Origin: Butyrivibrio sp.
GTDB lineage: Bacteria > Bacillota > Clostridia > Lachnospirales > Lachnospiraceae
Direction: 5' to 3'
NCBI GenBank assembly: GCA_024688095.1
Contig: JAILEJ010000175.1
Coordinates: 1 to 50,394 of the forward strand
DNA length: 50,394 bases
In this document: positions 6,989-16,767 of the stretch, piece by piece
Layout: every line of letters begins with the position of its first letter
How positions within the stretch are numbered: position 1 is the first letter of the stretch
Translations under genes and position numbers: made by a program
The notes under the pieces: model-generated
The model's input: only the letters and a program-made list of their open reading frames with translations
Database searches by the model: none
Told to the model about the DNA's origin: nothing

Positions 6989-9900
6989 ATGAGCGTAAGA
7001 AGAGTTTATGTTGAAAAAAAGGCACCTTTTGCCGGAAAAGCTAAGGAACTCAGACATGAGATCAAGAGCTATCTTGGAATTAAAAGCGTGCAGGAGGTAA
7101 GGATCTTTATCAGATATGATGTCGAAAATGTTTCTGATGAAGTATTTGAAAAAGCTTGCACTACAGTTTTCTCAGAACCACCTGTAGATATTTTATATCA
7201 TGAGAATATAGATATACCTGAAGGCGCTAAGGTATTTAGCATTGAAGCTCTTCCGGGACAGTTCGATCAGAGAGCTGATTCAGCAGCACAGTGTATTAGA
7301 TTTATCAAAGGGGATGAGGATCCAATCGTTAAGAGTGCTGTTACTTATATGCTCATAGGTGATATTACAGAAGATGAGCTTTCAAAGATTGAAGACTACA
7401 CAATGAACCCTGTAGATTCAAGACTTTGCTCATTAGATAAACCCGAAACACTTGTAGAGAACTATGATGAACCTGAAGATGTTAAGGTTCTTGATGGTTT
7501 TAAGGATATGCCTGAAGAGGAACTTAGAAAGCTCTATGATTCACTTGGTCTTGCTATGACCTTCAATGATTTCAAGTGGATACAGAATTATTTTGTATCA
7601 GATGAGCACAGAGATCCTACAATGACAGAAATAAGGGTATTTGATACCTACTGGTCAGATCACTGCCGTCATACAACATTTGGTACAGAGCTTAAGGATA
7701 TTACTTTTGGCGAAGGCTTCTACAAGAAACCTATTGAGGATACATATAACAGATATCTTATTTCAAGAGATGAAGTATATGCTGATCCTGACAAGAAAAA
7801 AGAAAAGTTTATCTGTCTGATGGATCTTGCACTTATGGGTATGAAAAAACTCAAAGCAGATGGAAAGCTTACAGATATGGAAAAATCAGAAGAGAACAAT
7901 GCATGTACAGTAGTTGTTCCTGTTGAAGTAGATTATGGACAGGGAAAGGTTACTGAGAACTGGCTTGTATTCTTCAAGAATGAAACACATAACCATCCTA
8001 CAGAAATAGAGCCTTTTGGTGGTGCTGCAACATGTCTTGGCGGTGCTATCAGAGATCCGCTTTCAGGAAGAGGATATGTATATCAGGCTATGCGTGTTAC
8101 CGGTGCAGCTGATCCTACAGTTCCTGTATCAGAAACACTTAAAGGAAAGCTTTCACAGAAGAGACTTGTTCGTGGTGCTGCTTCAGGATATTCATCTTAT
8201 GGTAATCAGATTGGTCTTGCTACAGGATATGTAAAAGAAGTATATCATCCTAATTACGTTGCAAAACGTATGGAGATTGGTGCAGTTATGGGTGCTGCTC
8301 CACAGGAGCATGTAATCAGAGAAAGTTCTGATCCTGGAGATATTATTGTACTTCTTGGCGGACGTACAGGTAGAGATGGCTGCGGTGGAGCTACAGGTTC
8401 ATCTAAGGCTCATACAAGTTCATCACTTACAACTTGTGGTGCAGAAGTTCAGAAGGGTAATGCTCCTACAGAGCGTAAGCTTCAGAGACTCTTTAGAAGA
8501 CCTGAAGTAAGTGAACTTATCAAGAAGTGTAATGACTTTGGTGCAGGCGGCGTTTCAGTAGCTATTGGAGAACTTGCTGATGGACTTGATATAAATCTTG
8601 ACCTTGTACCAAAGAAATATGCAGGTCTTGATGGAACAGAACTTGCTATTTCAGAGTCTCAGGAGAGAATGGCAGTAGTTGTTGATCCTAAGAATGTCGA
8701 TCAGTTCCTTGAATATGCTGCAGAAGAAAACCTTGAAGCTGTTAAGGTTGCAGTTGTTACTGAAGAACCAAGACTTGTACTTAACTGGAGAGGAAAGAAG
8801 ATCGTTAATGTTAAGAGATCTTTCCTTGATACAAATGGTGCTCATCAGGAGACAACAGTTAAGGTTAATATTCCTTCAAAGGAAGATAATTATTTTGATA
8901 AGATTGCTTCAAAGGATGCTGAGAAAGCACTTGAAGCTGGTGATATTAAAGCGGCATGGGTATCTGAAATGTCAGACCTTAATGTATGTTCACAGAAGGG
9001 CCTTGTTGAAATGTTTGACTCTTCAATTGGTGCTGGTTCAACACTTATGCCTTATGGCGGAAAATATCAGCTTACTGAACAGCAGCAGATGGTCGCAAAA
9101 CTTCCTGTACTTAAGGGTAAGACAGATACAGTTACAATGATGGCTTATGGATTTGATCCTTATATTTCAAGCTGGAGTCCATATCATGGTGCAGTTTATG
9201 CTGTAACAGAATCAGTTGCAAGAATAGTTGCAGGTGGCGGTGATTATAAGAAACTTCATTTCACATTCCAGGAATACTTTAAACGTATGTCTGAAGATCC
9301 TGAAAGATGGAGTGATCCTTTCACAGCTCTTCTTGGTTCTTATGATGCACAGCTTGGATTTGGAATTGCATCTATAGGTGGTAAGGATTCAATGTCAGGA
9401 ACATTTAATGAAATAAACGTTCCTCCAACACTTGTTTCTTTTGCTGTAGATATTGCAAAGCAGTCTGATATTGTAACATCTGAACTTAAGAAAGCAGGAA
9501 ATAAGCTTGTAGAATTTAAGATTACAAAGGATGAATATGATCTTCCAGTATATGAGAAGGTTATGGAACTTTACAGCAGAATAATTGATCTTATGAGAGA
9601 TAAGACAATTGTTTCAGCTTATGCACTTGACAGCTATGGTATTGCTGCAGCTGTTTCAAAGATGGCATTTGGTAATGAAAAGGGTGTAATCCTTGAATCT
9701 TCAATAGATGCAAAAGAATACTTCACAAATGGAATGGGTAATATCGTTGCAGAAGTTGATACTGCAAATCTTGGAAAAGCACTTGCTGCAGGCGGAAGAG
9801 TTGTTGGTGAAGTTACTGACAGCTTTGAATTTACATACAAGGATGTTAAGATTAGCGGAACAGAGCTTCTTGACAGCTGGAAGGAAAAACTTGAAAAGGT

Positions 9901-10789
9901 ATTTAAGACAACTGTATCTGATGATAAGAGTGAAGTTGAAAGCAAGCTATACAAGGCAGACAGTGTTTATGTATGCAAGAACAAGGTAGCAAAGCCAACA
10001 GTATTTATTCCTGTATTCCCTGGAACAAACTGTGAGTATGATAGTGCACATGCTTTTGAAAATGCTGGTGCAAATGTAGTTACAAAGATTTTCAGAAACA
10101 GAGATGCTAAGGATATTGAGGATTCAGTAAAAGAATTTAAGCAGGCTATTTCACAGGCACAGATAATAATGTTCCCAGGTGGATTCTCAGCTGGTGATGA
10201 GCCTGATGGAAGTGCTAAGTTCTTTGCAACAGCATTCCAGAATGAAGAGATTAAGAATGCAGTAAATGATCTTCTTTCAAATAGAGATGGTCTTGCACTT
10301 GGTATCTGTAATGGTTTCCAGGCTATGATCAAGCTTGGACTTGTACCTAATGGAGAAATTACAGGTCAGAACAGCATGTCACCAACTCTTACATATAATA
10401 CAATTGGAAGACATATTTCCAAGATGGCATATATCAAGGTTGTTTCAAACAAGTCACCATGGCTTGCGGGAGCAGAACTTGGTGGTGTATATACAAACCC
10501 TGCTTCTCATGGAGAAGGAAGATTTGTTGCACCTGCTGAAGTACTTCAGAGTCTGTTTGATAATGGACAGGTTGCAACTCAGTACTGTAATAATGAAGGC
10601 GCTGTTTCAATGGATGATGAATGGAATATTAATGGCTCATATATGTCTGTTGAAGGTATTACATCACCTGATGGACGTTGCCTTGGTAAGATGGCTCATT
10701 CAGAGAGAAGAGGAGATGGTGTGGCTATCAATATCTATGGAGAACAGGATCTTAAGATATTTGAGTCAGGTGTTCGCTATTTCATGTAA
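6989..10789 (+). CDS. purL: Phosphoribosylformylglycinamidine synthase, single chain
   Basis: PurL converts FGAR, glutamine and ATP to FGAM, the fourth step of de novo purine synthesis. At 1266 residues this is the large single-polypeptide form with the glutaminase fused at the C-terminus, not the split PurS-PurL-PurQ of Bacillus. The synthase half shows FFKNETHNHPTEIEPFGGAA and GRGYVYQAMRVTGAADP; the second AIR-synthase-like repeat has GGKDSMSG. The class I glutaminase holds GGFSAGDEPDGSA, GICNGFQ with nucleophile C1107, and the His/Glu pair of SHGEGRF. It starts after AAAGGAGATATT. No other pur gene is adjacent, so it is probably transcribed alone, ending at the hairpin at 10807-10848. Confidence 0.97.
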   Translation: MSVRRVYVEKKAPFAGKAKELRHEIKSYLGIKSVQEVRIFIRYDVENVSDEVFEKACTTVFSEPPVDILYHENIDIPEGAKVFSIEALPGQFDQRADSAAQCIRFIKGDEDPIVKSAVTYMLIGDITEDELSKIEDYTMNPVDSRLCSLDKPETLVENYDEPEDVKVLDGFKDMPEEELRKLYDSLGLAMTFNDFKWIQNYFVSDEHRDPTMTEIRVFDTYWSDHCRHTTFGTELKDITFGEGFYKKPIEDTYNRYLISRDEVYADPDKKKEKFICLMDLALMGMKKLKADGKLTDMEKSEENNACTVVVPVEVDYGQGKVTENWLVFFKNETHNHPTEIEPFGGAATCLGGAIRDPLSGRGYVYQAMRVTGAADPTVPVSETLKGKLSQKRLVRGAASGYSSYGNQIGLATGYVKEVYHPNYVAKRMEIGAVMGAAPQEHVIRESSDPGDIIVLLGGRTGRDGCGGATGSSKAHTSSSLTTCGAEVQKGNAPTERKLQRLFRRPEVSELIKKCNDFGAGGVSVAIGELADGLDINLDLVPKKYAGLDGTELAISESQERMAVVVDPKNVDQFLEYAAEENLEAVKVAVVTEEPRLVLNWRGKKIVNVKRSFLDTNGAHQETTVKVNIPSKEDNYFDKIASKDAEKALEAGDIKAAWVSEMSDLNVCSQKGLVEMFDSSIGAGSTLMPYGGKYQLTEQQQMVAKLPVLKGKTDTVTMMAYGFDPYISSWSPYHGAVYAVTESVARIVAGGGDYKKLHFTFQEYFKRMSEDPERWSDPFTALLGSYDAQLGFGIASIGGKDSMSGTFNEINVPPTLVSFAVDIAKQSDIVTSELKKAGNKLVEFKITKDEYDLPVYEKVMELYSRIIDLMRDKTIVSAYALDSYGIAAAVSKMAFGNEKGVILESSIDAKEYFTNGMGNIVAEVDTANLGKALAAGGRVVGEVTDSFEFTYKDVKISGTELLDSWKEKLEKVFKTTVSDDKSEVESKLYKADSVYVCKNKVAKPTVFIPVFPGTNCEYDSAHAFENAGANVVTKIFRNRDAKDIEDSVKEFKQAISQAQIIMFPGGFSAGDEPDGSAKFFATAFQNEEIKNAVNDLLSNRDGLALGICNGFQAMIKLGLVPNGEITGQNSMSPTLTYNTIGRHISKMAYIKVVSNKSPWLAGAELGGVYTNPASHGEGRFVAPAEVLQSLFDNGQVATQYCNNEGAVSMDDEWNINGSYMSVEGITSPDGRCLGKMAHSERRGDGVAINIYGEQDLKIFESGVRYFM

Positions 10790-10806
10790 TAAATAATCTA
10801 ATAATA

Positions 10807-10848
10807 AAAGCCATAAAACGGGTTGCTTTCAACCGGCTTTATGGCTTT
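10807..10848 (+). terminator. Hairpin terminator after purL
   Basis: AAAGCCATAAA and TTTATGGCTTT form a perfect 11-bp outer stem, and GGTTG/CAACC pairs inside. The following T-run is short (three T beyond the hairpin), so termination may be incomplete. A TATAAT at 10858-10863 just after it could serve carA, but no -35 was found. Confidence 0.6.
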
Positions 10849-10898
10849 AGATACGATTATAATAAACAATTACGCAGTATAAGATTTTGGAGGTAGGA

Positions 10899-12110
10899 AT
10901 GAGAGCGTTTTTGATACTGGAGGATGGTAGCGTTTTTGAGGGGAATCACATAGGCGCCGTAAAAGAAATTATCAGTGAAATTGTTTTCAACACATCAATG
11001 GCCGGATATACAGAAGTATTTACAGACCCTTCATATGCCGGACAGGCTGTATGTATGACATATCCTCTTATAGGTAATTATGGTGTATGTATTGACGATA
11101 TGGAATCAGACAGACCATGGTTGGATGGTGTAATTATCAGAGAGCTTTCAAAGCTTGCATCCAATTTTAGATGTGATATGACTTTACAGGATTTTCTTGT
11201 AAAATATGATGTTCCTGGAATTGAAGGAATTGATACAAGAGCGCTTGTTCGTGTTCTAAGAGAAAAAGGAACAATGAACGGAATGATTACTACTAATGAA
11301 AATTATAATTTAGATGAGATTATTCCAAAGCTTAAAGCTTATACCACTGGTAAAGTTGTAGAGAAGGTCAGCACAAAAGAGAAGATACATTTTGATGGTG
11401 TTACATCACTTGAAGAGAATGGACCGATTTCTGGAAGCGCAGTATTTAATGCTGATGACTATAAAGAAGATAAAGCAGGGGACCATACAAAGAGAGAGAA
11501 GAGACCAAGTATTGTAAAGGAGCTTAATGGCAAAGGCTTAAAGGTTGCACTTCTTGATGTTGGAGCTAAGAGAAATATTGCGGCTTCACTCGTTGCAAGA
11601 GGTTGTGAAGTAACTGTATATCCTCAGAATACTACAGCTGAGGAAATTCTTTCTGATAATCCTGATGGAATTATGCTTTCTAACGGACCTGGAGATCCAA
11701 AGGAATGTACAGGGGTTATAAAGGAAGTTAAAAAGCTTTATGACAGCAATGTTCCAATATTTGCAATTTGCCTTGGACATCAGCTTATGGCACTTGCTAC
11801 AGGAGCAGATACATTTAAGATGAAGTATGGTCATAGAGGAGGAAATCATCCTGTAAAGGATCTTAAAACAGGAAGAGTATATATTTCTTCTCAGAACCAT
11901 GGATATGTTGTAGATATGGATAATCTTGATGATAAGATTGCAGTTCCTGCTTTTGTCAATGTAAATGATGGTACTAACGAAGGACTTTCATATGTTGGCA
12001 AAAACATATTTACAGTACAGTTCCATCCTGAGGCCTGCCCTGGTCCACAGGACACAAGTTTCCTATTTGATAGATTTATTAACATGATGAGAGGTGGCAA
12101 AAATGCCTAA
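10899..12110 (+). CDS. carA: Carbamoyl-phosphate synthase, small subunit
   Basis: CarA is the glutaminase subunit that feeds ammonia to CarB for carbamoyl phosphate, the precursor of pyrimidines and arginine. From ATG 10899 it has 403 residues. A TTG four codons earlier is in frame, but the GGAGGTAGGA before 10899 decides the start. The N-terminal CPSase domain begins MRAFLILEDGSVFEG. The class I glutaminase has LSNGPGDP, AICLGHQ with nucleophile C291, and the catalytic His in TVQFHPEA. A Lys/Asp-rich stretch around 160-205 makes it longer than the usual ~360 residues. It overlaps carB by 8 bp, which indicates translational coupling. No PyrR-type attenuator is visible. Confidence 0.97.
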   Translation: MRAFLILEDGSVFEGNHIGAVKEIISEIVFNTSMAGYTEVFTDPSYAGQAVCMTYPLIGNYGVCIDDMESDRPWLDGVIIRELSKLASNFRCDMTLQDFLVKYDVPGIEGIDTRALVRVLREKGTMNGMITTNENYNLDEIIPKLKAYTTGKVVEKVSTKEKIHFDGVTSLEENGPISGSAVFNADDYKEDKAGDHTKREKRPSIVKELNGKGLKVALLDVGAKRNIAASLVARGCEVTVYPQNTTAEEILSDNPDGIMLSNGPGDPKECTGVIKEVKKLYDSNVPIFAICLGHQLMALATGADTFKMKYGHRGGNHPVKDLKTGRVYISSQNHGYVVDMDNLDDKIAVPAFVNVNDGTNEGLSYVGKNIFTVQFHPEACPGPQDTSFLFDRFINMMRGGKNA

Positions 12111-15100
12111 GAATAAAGATGTAAAAAAAGTTCTTGTTATAGGTTCCGGTCCTATTGTAATTGGACAGGCAGCAGAGTTCGACTATGCAGGTACACAGGC
12201 ATGCCGTTCTCTAAAAGAAGAGGGTGTAGAGGTTGTTCTTGTTAATTCAAACCCTGCAACCATTATGACGGATAAGGATATTGCGGATGAGGTTTATATT
12301 GAGCCTCTTACTGTAAAGGTTCTTGAACAGATAATTGAAAAAGAAAAACCTGACAGTGTACTTCCAACACTTGGAGGTCAGGCAGGACTTAATCTTGGTA
12401 TGGAGCTTGCAGAATCAGGATTTCTTGAAAAACATGGTGTAAAGCTTCTTGGTACAACAGCTGAAACTATTAAGAAGGCTGAAGATCGTCAGGAATTTAA
12501 GGATACTATGGAAAAGATTGGAGAGCCATGTGCAGCATCTCTTGTAGTACATGATCTTCAGGCGGGAATAGATTTTGCAAATAAGATTGGTTATCCTGTA
12601 GTTCTTCGACCTGCTTATACACTTGGTGGAAGTGGCGGTGGAATAGCTCATAACCAGGTTGAACTTGAAGATATTCTCGCAAATGGTCTCAGACTTTCAA
12701 GAGCTACAGAAGTTCTTGTTGAGCGTTGTATCTCAGGATGGAAAGAGATTGAATACGAAGTAATGCGTGATAGTGCAGGTAACTGTATTACAGTTTGCAA
12801 TATGGAAAATATTGATCCTGTTGGTGTACATACAGGTGACAGTATTGTAGTAGCACCATCTCAGACACTTTCAGATAAAGAGTATCAGATGCTTCGTAGT
12901 GCAGCTCTTAATATTATTGATGAACTTCAGATAACTGGTGGATGTAATGTTCAGTTTGCACTTCATCCAACAAGTTTTGAATATTGTGTAATCGAAGTTA
13001 ACCCAAGAGTTAGCCGTTCATCAGCGCTTGCTTCAAAGGCTACAGGTTACCCAATTGCCAAAGTTGCAGCTAAGATTGCTCTTGGTTATACACTTGATGA
13101 AATAAAGAATGCAATTACAGGAAAGACATTTGCCAGCTTTGAGCCTACACTTGATTACTGCGTTGTTAAGTTCCCAAGACTTCCATTTGATAAGTTTATT
13201 ACTGCAAAGAGAACACTTACAACACAGATGAAGGCTACAGGTGAAGTAATGAGTATCTGCACTAATTTTGAAGGTGCAATGATGAAAGCAATACGTTCAC
13301 TTGAACAGCATGTTGACTGTCTTACAAGTTATGATTTCAGTAATCTTTCTGATGAGGAACTGACTGAGAGACTTTATAAAGTTGATGATCAGAGAATATG
13401 GGTAATTGCAGAAGCACTCAGAAGAAATTATCCATACCAGATGATTCATCATATCACTATGATTGATGACTGGTTTATAGATAAGATCAATAATCTTGTT
13501 CAGGTAGAACTTTCACTTAAGAAGGGTGAGCTTACTGTAGAAAAACTTCTTGAAGCAAAACGTATGGAATATCCTGATAATGTAATTGCGAGACTTACAG
13601 GAAAGACTGAAGAAGAAGTTAAAAAGCTTCGTCTTGATAATAATATCACTGCTTCTTTCAAGATTGTTGATACATGTGCTGCAGAATTTGAGGCTGCAAC
13701 ACCATATTACTATTCTGTATATAATGGACCTGATTCAGAGGATGAAGCTGCACTTAGTGCAAATTCAGGTAAAAAGAAAATTCTTGTACTTGGTTCAGGA
13801 CCTATAAGAATTGGTCAGGGTATTGAATTTGACTATTGTTCAGTTCATGCAACATGGGCATTTTCAAAGGCAGGATATGAAACAATTATTATAAATAATA
13901 ACCCTGAAACTGTAAGTACTGACTTTGATATAGCTGATAAGCTTTATTTTGAGCCACTTACACCTGAGGATGTTGAAAATATCGTAAGACTTGAAAAGCC
14001 AGATGGAGCAGTTGTACAGTTTGGTGGACAGACTGCAATCAAGCTCACTCAGGATCTTATGAAAATGGGTGTAAAGATATATGGTACAGATGCAGCAGAT
14101 GTTGATGCTGCTGAGGATAGAGAACTCTTTGATAAGATTCTTGAAGAGACAGGAATTGCAAGAGCTGAGGGTGCTACTGTATATACAGCAGAAGAAGCCA
14201 AAGAAGCTGCTAACAGAATAGGTTATCCTGTTCTTGTTCGTCCTTCATATGTTCTTGGTGGACAGGGTATGCAGATAGCTATTTCTGACCAGGAAATTGA
14301 AGAATTTATGAATATCATTAATAGATATTCACAGGATCATCCGATTCTTGTAGATAAATATCTTCAGGGAACAGAAACAGAAGTTGATGCTGTTTGTGAT
14401 GGAGAGGATATCGTTATCCCGGGTATTATGGAACATATTGAACGTTCTGGTATTCACTCTGGAGATTCAATTTCAGTATATCCTGCACAGAGTCTTTCAC
14501 AGGCATGTAAGGAAAAGATTGCTGAATATACAAGAAGACTTGCAAAAGCGCTTCATGTAATTGGACTTATAAATGTTCAGTTTATTGCTGTTAAGGATGA
14601 AGTATACATTATAGAGGCAAATCCAAGATCATCACGTACAGTTCCTTATATTAGTAAGGTTACTGGTATTCCGATTGTTGATCTGGCTGCACAGGTAATG
14701 ATGGGTAAGAAGCTTAAGGAACTGGGATATACTCCGGGACTTCAACCAGAGGCTTCACATATTGCTATAAAGATGCCTGTATTCTCATTTGAGAAGATCA
14801 GAGGAGCTGAGATAAGCCTTGGACCAGAGATGAAGTCAACAGGTGAGTGTCTTGGTATTAGCACAAACTTTAATGAAGCTCTTTATAAAGCATTCCTTGG
14901 AGCTGGAATCAGCCTTCCTAAATATAAACAGATGATCATTACTGTTAAGGATGCTGATAAGGGTGAGGTTATTGAGATTGCAAGAAGATATGAGAAGCTT
15001 GGATATATAATCTATGCAACTCGTTCTACGGCTGAAACTCTTAATGAAAACGGAGTTAAGGCAAGAAGAGTCAATCGTATCAGTCAGGAATCTCCTACTG

Positions 15101-15318
15101 TTATTGACCTTATTCTTGGACATAAGATCGATCTTGTTATCGATACTCCTACGCAGGGAAGAGATAAGAGCAGAGATGGTTTCCTTATTCGTAGAACTGC
15201 TATTGAAACAGGTGTCAATGTTATCACTGCACTTGATACTGCAAGAGCTCTTGTAAGCAGTCTTGAAAATGCAAATTCAGAGGAAAATCTTGAAATCATT
15301 GATATTGCCAGAATTTGA
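12103..15318 (+). CDS. carB: Carbamoyl-phosphate synthase, large subunit
   Basis: CarB makes carbamoyl phosphate from bicarbonate, CarA-derived ammonia and two ATP. It has 1071 residues, the normal length. Two homologous ATP-grasp halves are evident: VLVIGSGPIVIGQAAEFDYAG near residue 12 and its copy VLGSGPIRIGQGIEFDY near 563. Each is followed by NPET/NPAT loops and by the EVNPRVSRSSALASKATGYP and EANPRSSRTVPYISKVTG blocks. The C-terminal regulatory domain (about 935-1071) includes TPTQGRDKSRDG. ATG 12103 is preferred over an in-frame GTG at 12094 because GAGGTGG lies five bases before it. It is the second gene of carAB; arginine genes argG and argC lie about 30 kb downstream. Confidence 0.97.
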   Translation: MPKNKDVKKVLVIGSGPIVIGQAAEFDYAGTQACRSLKEEGVEVVLVNSNPATIMTDKDIADEVYIEPLTVKVLEQIIEKEKPDSVLPTLGGQAGLNLGMELAESGFLEKHGVKLLGTTAETIKKAEDRQEFKDTMEKIGEPCAASLVVHDLQAGIDFANKIGYPVVLRPAYTLGGSGGGIAHNQVELEDILANGLRLSRATEVLVERCISGWKEIEYEVMRDSAGNCITVCNMENIDPVGVHTGDSIVVAPSQTLSDKEYQMLRSAALNIIDELQITGGCNVQFALHPTSFEYCVIEVNPRVSRSSALASKATGYPIAKVAAKIALGYTLDEIKNAITGKTFASFEPTLDYCVVKFPRLPFDKFITAKRTLTTQMKATGEVMSICTNFEGAMMKAIRSLEQHVDCLTSYDFSNLSDEELTERLYKVDDQRIWVIAEALRRNYPYQMIHHITMIDDWFIDKINNLVQVELSLKKGELTVEKLLEAKRMEYPDNVIARLTGKTEEEVKKLRLDNNITASFKIVDTCAAEFEAATPYYYSVYNGPDSEDEAALSANSGKKKILVLGSGPIRIGQGIEFDYCSVHATWAFSKAGYETIIINNNPETVSTDFDIADKLYFEPLTPEDVENIVRLEKPDGAVVQFGGQTAIKLTQDLMKMGVKIYGTDAADVDAAEDRELFDKILEETGIARAEGATVYTAEEAKEAANRIGYPVLVRPSYVLGGQGMQIAISDQEIEEFMNIINRYSQDHPILVDKYLQGTETEVDAVCDGEDIVIPGIMEHIERSGIHSGDSISVYPAQSLSQACKEKIAEYTRRLAKALHVIGLINVQFIAVKDEVYIIEANPRSSRTVPYISKVTGIPIVDLAAQVMMGKKLKELGYTPGLQPEASHIAIKMPVFSFEKIRGAEISLGPEMKSTGECLGISTNFNEALYKAFLGAGISLPKYKQMIITVKDADKGEVIEIARRYEKLGYIIYATRSTAETLNENGVKARRVNRISQESPTVIDLILGHKIDLVIDTPTQGRDKSRDGFLIRRTAIETGVNVITALDTARALVSSLENANSEENLEIIDIARI

Positions 15319-15326
15319 TTCTTAAA

Positions 15327-15366
15327 TGTGGACAAAACAACGTTTTTTGATAGTAAATGTGGATAA
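15327..15366 (-). promoter_or_regulatory. Pair of DnaA-box-like sites
   Basis: Read on the minus strand, 15358-15366 is TTATCCACA, the canonical DnaA box, and 15327-15335 is TTGTCCACA, a one-base variant. Both have the same orientation and are 31 bp apart. They are embedded in a direct repeat TAAATGTGGA in the 86-base gap between carB and the next gene. This is a sequence match only. Confidence 0.45.
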
Positions 15367-15404
15367 CACATTAGAGCTTTTATAACTATAAAGGATTTTT
15401 ATAT

Positions 15405-15818
15405 ATGAATTATTGTATTAAGCATGAAACTGATAATAGTGTAAGAGTAAGATTTGAAATGAAAAATCTTGACTTTGAGACGTCATCATTTATTGAGAGA
15501 AAACTTATGGCAGTAGATGGTGTAGATGCAGTTAAAATGTACAGAGGAGTTGGAGGAGCAACGATTTCTTTTAAGGGCAAAGGCAAAGAAAATGTATTAG
15601 AAACACTTTCTGAGATTAGTATTTCTGATATTTGTGATAAGTCTTTTGAAGAAAAAAGAAAGCCAATTACTTATAAAGAGTATCATGAAAGGGGCATTGA
15701 TAAAGAGTTTAGAAATAAGCTTAGAAAACAGATATGCCTTGAAGCTGCAGCTGATATGTTTCTTCCAGGACCTGCACAATTTGCAGTACATGCTTATGAA
15801 TTTATGAAAATCAAATAA
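15405..15818 (+). CDS. Stand-alone heavy-metal-associated (HMA_2-like) domain protein
   Basis: At 137 residues, this resembles the N-terminal region of a class of heavy-metal P-type ATPases in Clostridia. It shows H-E-T-x(4)-VRVRF at the start, then ERKLMAVDGVDAVKMYRGVGGATISF (a ferredoxin-like HMA fold without CxxC), a linker, and KEFRNKLRKQICLEAAADMFLPGPAQFAVHAYEF, which in the ATPases leads into the first membrane helix. Here the protein stops at that point and no ATPase core follows, so it is either a domain acting alone or the remnant of a lost transporter. The reading frame is clean. It has its own strong terminator. Metal binding is not supported, because the usual Cys pair is missing. 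Confidence 0.6.
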   Translation: MNYCIKHETDNSVRVRFEMKNLDFETSSFIERKLMAVDGVDAVKMYRGVGGATISFKGKGKENVLETLSEISISDICDKSFEEKRKPITYKEYHERGIDKEFRNKLRKQICLEAAADMFLPGPAQFAVHAYEFMKIK

Positions 15819-15836
15819 ATTATAATGTCCGTAGAT

Positions 15837-15902
15837 AAGGCTCTGTCATTTGAATTTATTTCAGTTTATGAAATGATAATTCAGATGGCAGAGCTTTATT
15901 TG
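15837..15902 (+). terminator. Long hairpin terminator
   Basis: GCTCTGTCATTTGAATT pairs with AATTCAGATGGCAGAGC (two G-U pairs). Further pairing (ATTTCA/TGAAAT) extends the stem inward to a 5-nt loop. TTTATTTG follows. Confidence 0.7.
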
Positions 15903-16009
15903 ACACAGGATATAAAGATAAGTAAAATTTTAAGGAAAACGTAAACATATTTTTGTTCAAAGAAATTAAAATTATAGATAATATTATAAAGATAGAAATG
16001 GATATATAA

Positions 16010-16720
16010 ATGTCATCAAAAGGTAATTATGCAAAACAGCTTGAACAGCTTATAGATGATTTTAAAGTCAGAGGAGAGCATCCGAGAATATTACTGCATG
16101 CCTGTTGCGCTCCATGTTCTTCATACTGCCTTGAATATTTAAGAGAGTATTTTGATATAACATTATTTTATTACAACCCTAATATTACAATGGCAGATGA
16201 ATATCATAAGAGAGTAGCGGAAGCTGAAAGGCTTATAGGTGAATATAACAGACAGGTAGAAGAACAGGATTTTGAGGGAATGAATTCAGATGAAAACGCC
16301 AGGATGATTGAACTTCTTGAAGGAATATATAATCCATCAGATTATATAAATGCAATTAAAGGACTCGAGTCATGCCCTGAAGGTGGTGAAAGATGCACAA
16401 AATGTTTTGAATTAAGGCTTGAGGAGTCTGCTCGGATTGCAAAAGAAAAGGGTTATGACTATTTTACTACTACGCTTACCATTAGTCCGATGAAAGATGC
16501 TGACAGACTAAATTTAATTGGACAGAAAATGGGAGAAAAATATGGTGTAAAATTTCTTCCATCAGATTTTAAAAAGAAAAATGGATATAAGCGTTCGATA
16601 GAACTTTCTCATAAATTTGGCTTATATAGGCAGGATTTTTGTGGTTGTGCTTTCTCAAAGGCAGAGAGAGAAAAACAAAAGCAGGAAAAACAATTGGAAG
16701 AACAGTTAAAACAAAATTGA
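16010..16720 (+). CDS. queH: Epoxyqueuosine reductase QueH
   Basis: QueH reduces epoxyqueuosine to queuosine at the wobble base of GUN-anticodon tRNAs and is the non-orthologous replacement of QueG. It has 236 residues. The start LLHACCAPCSSYCLEYL holds the family Cys-Cys (C32, C33) and C36. The middle has ESCPEGGERCTKCFELRL, and the C-terminal part TTTLTISPMKDADRLNLIG and RQDFCGCAFS completes the iron-sulfur and iron ligand set known for the family. A Lys/Gln/Glu-rich tail ends the protein. No other queuosine gene lies in the window. It precedes a GNAT by 47 bases and may be co-transcribed with it. Confidence 0.93.
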   Translation: MSSKGNYAKQLEQLIDDFKVRGEHPRILLHACCAPCSSYCLEYLREYFDITLFYYNPNITMADEYHKRVAEAERLIGEYNRQVEEQDFEGMNSDENARMIELLEGIYNPSDYINAIKGLESCPEGGERCTKCFELRLEESARIAKEKGYDYFTTTLTISPMKDADRLNLIGQKMGEKYGVKFLPSDFKKKNGYKRSIELSHKFGLYRQDFCGCAFSKAEREKQKQEKQLEEQLKQN

Positions 16721-16767
16721 TTTTTAAATATTAGTTATATAAATAAAAATCCAGAGAGGACTTAAAT

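Noticed and set aside
8679..9140. 153-codon frame inside purL
   Set aside because: Leu/Arg-rich frame-shifted shadow of purL.
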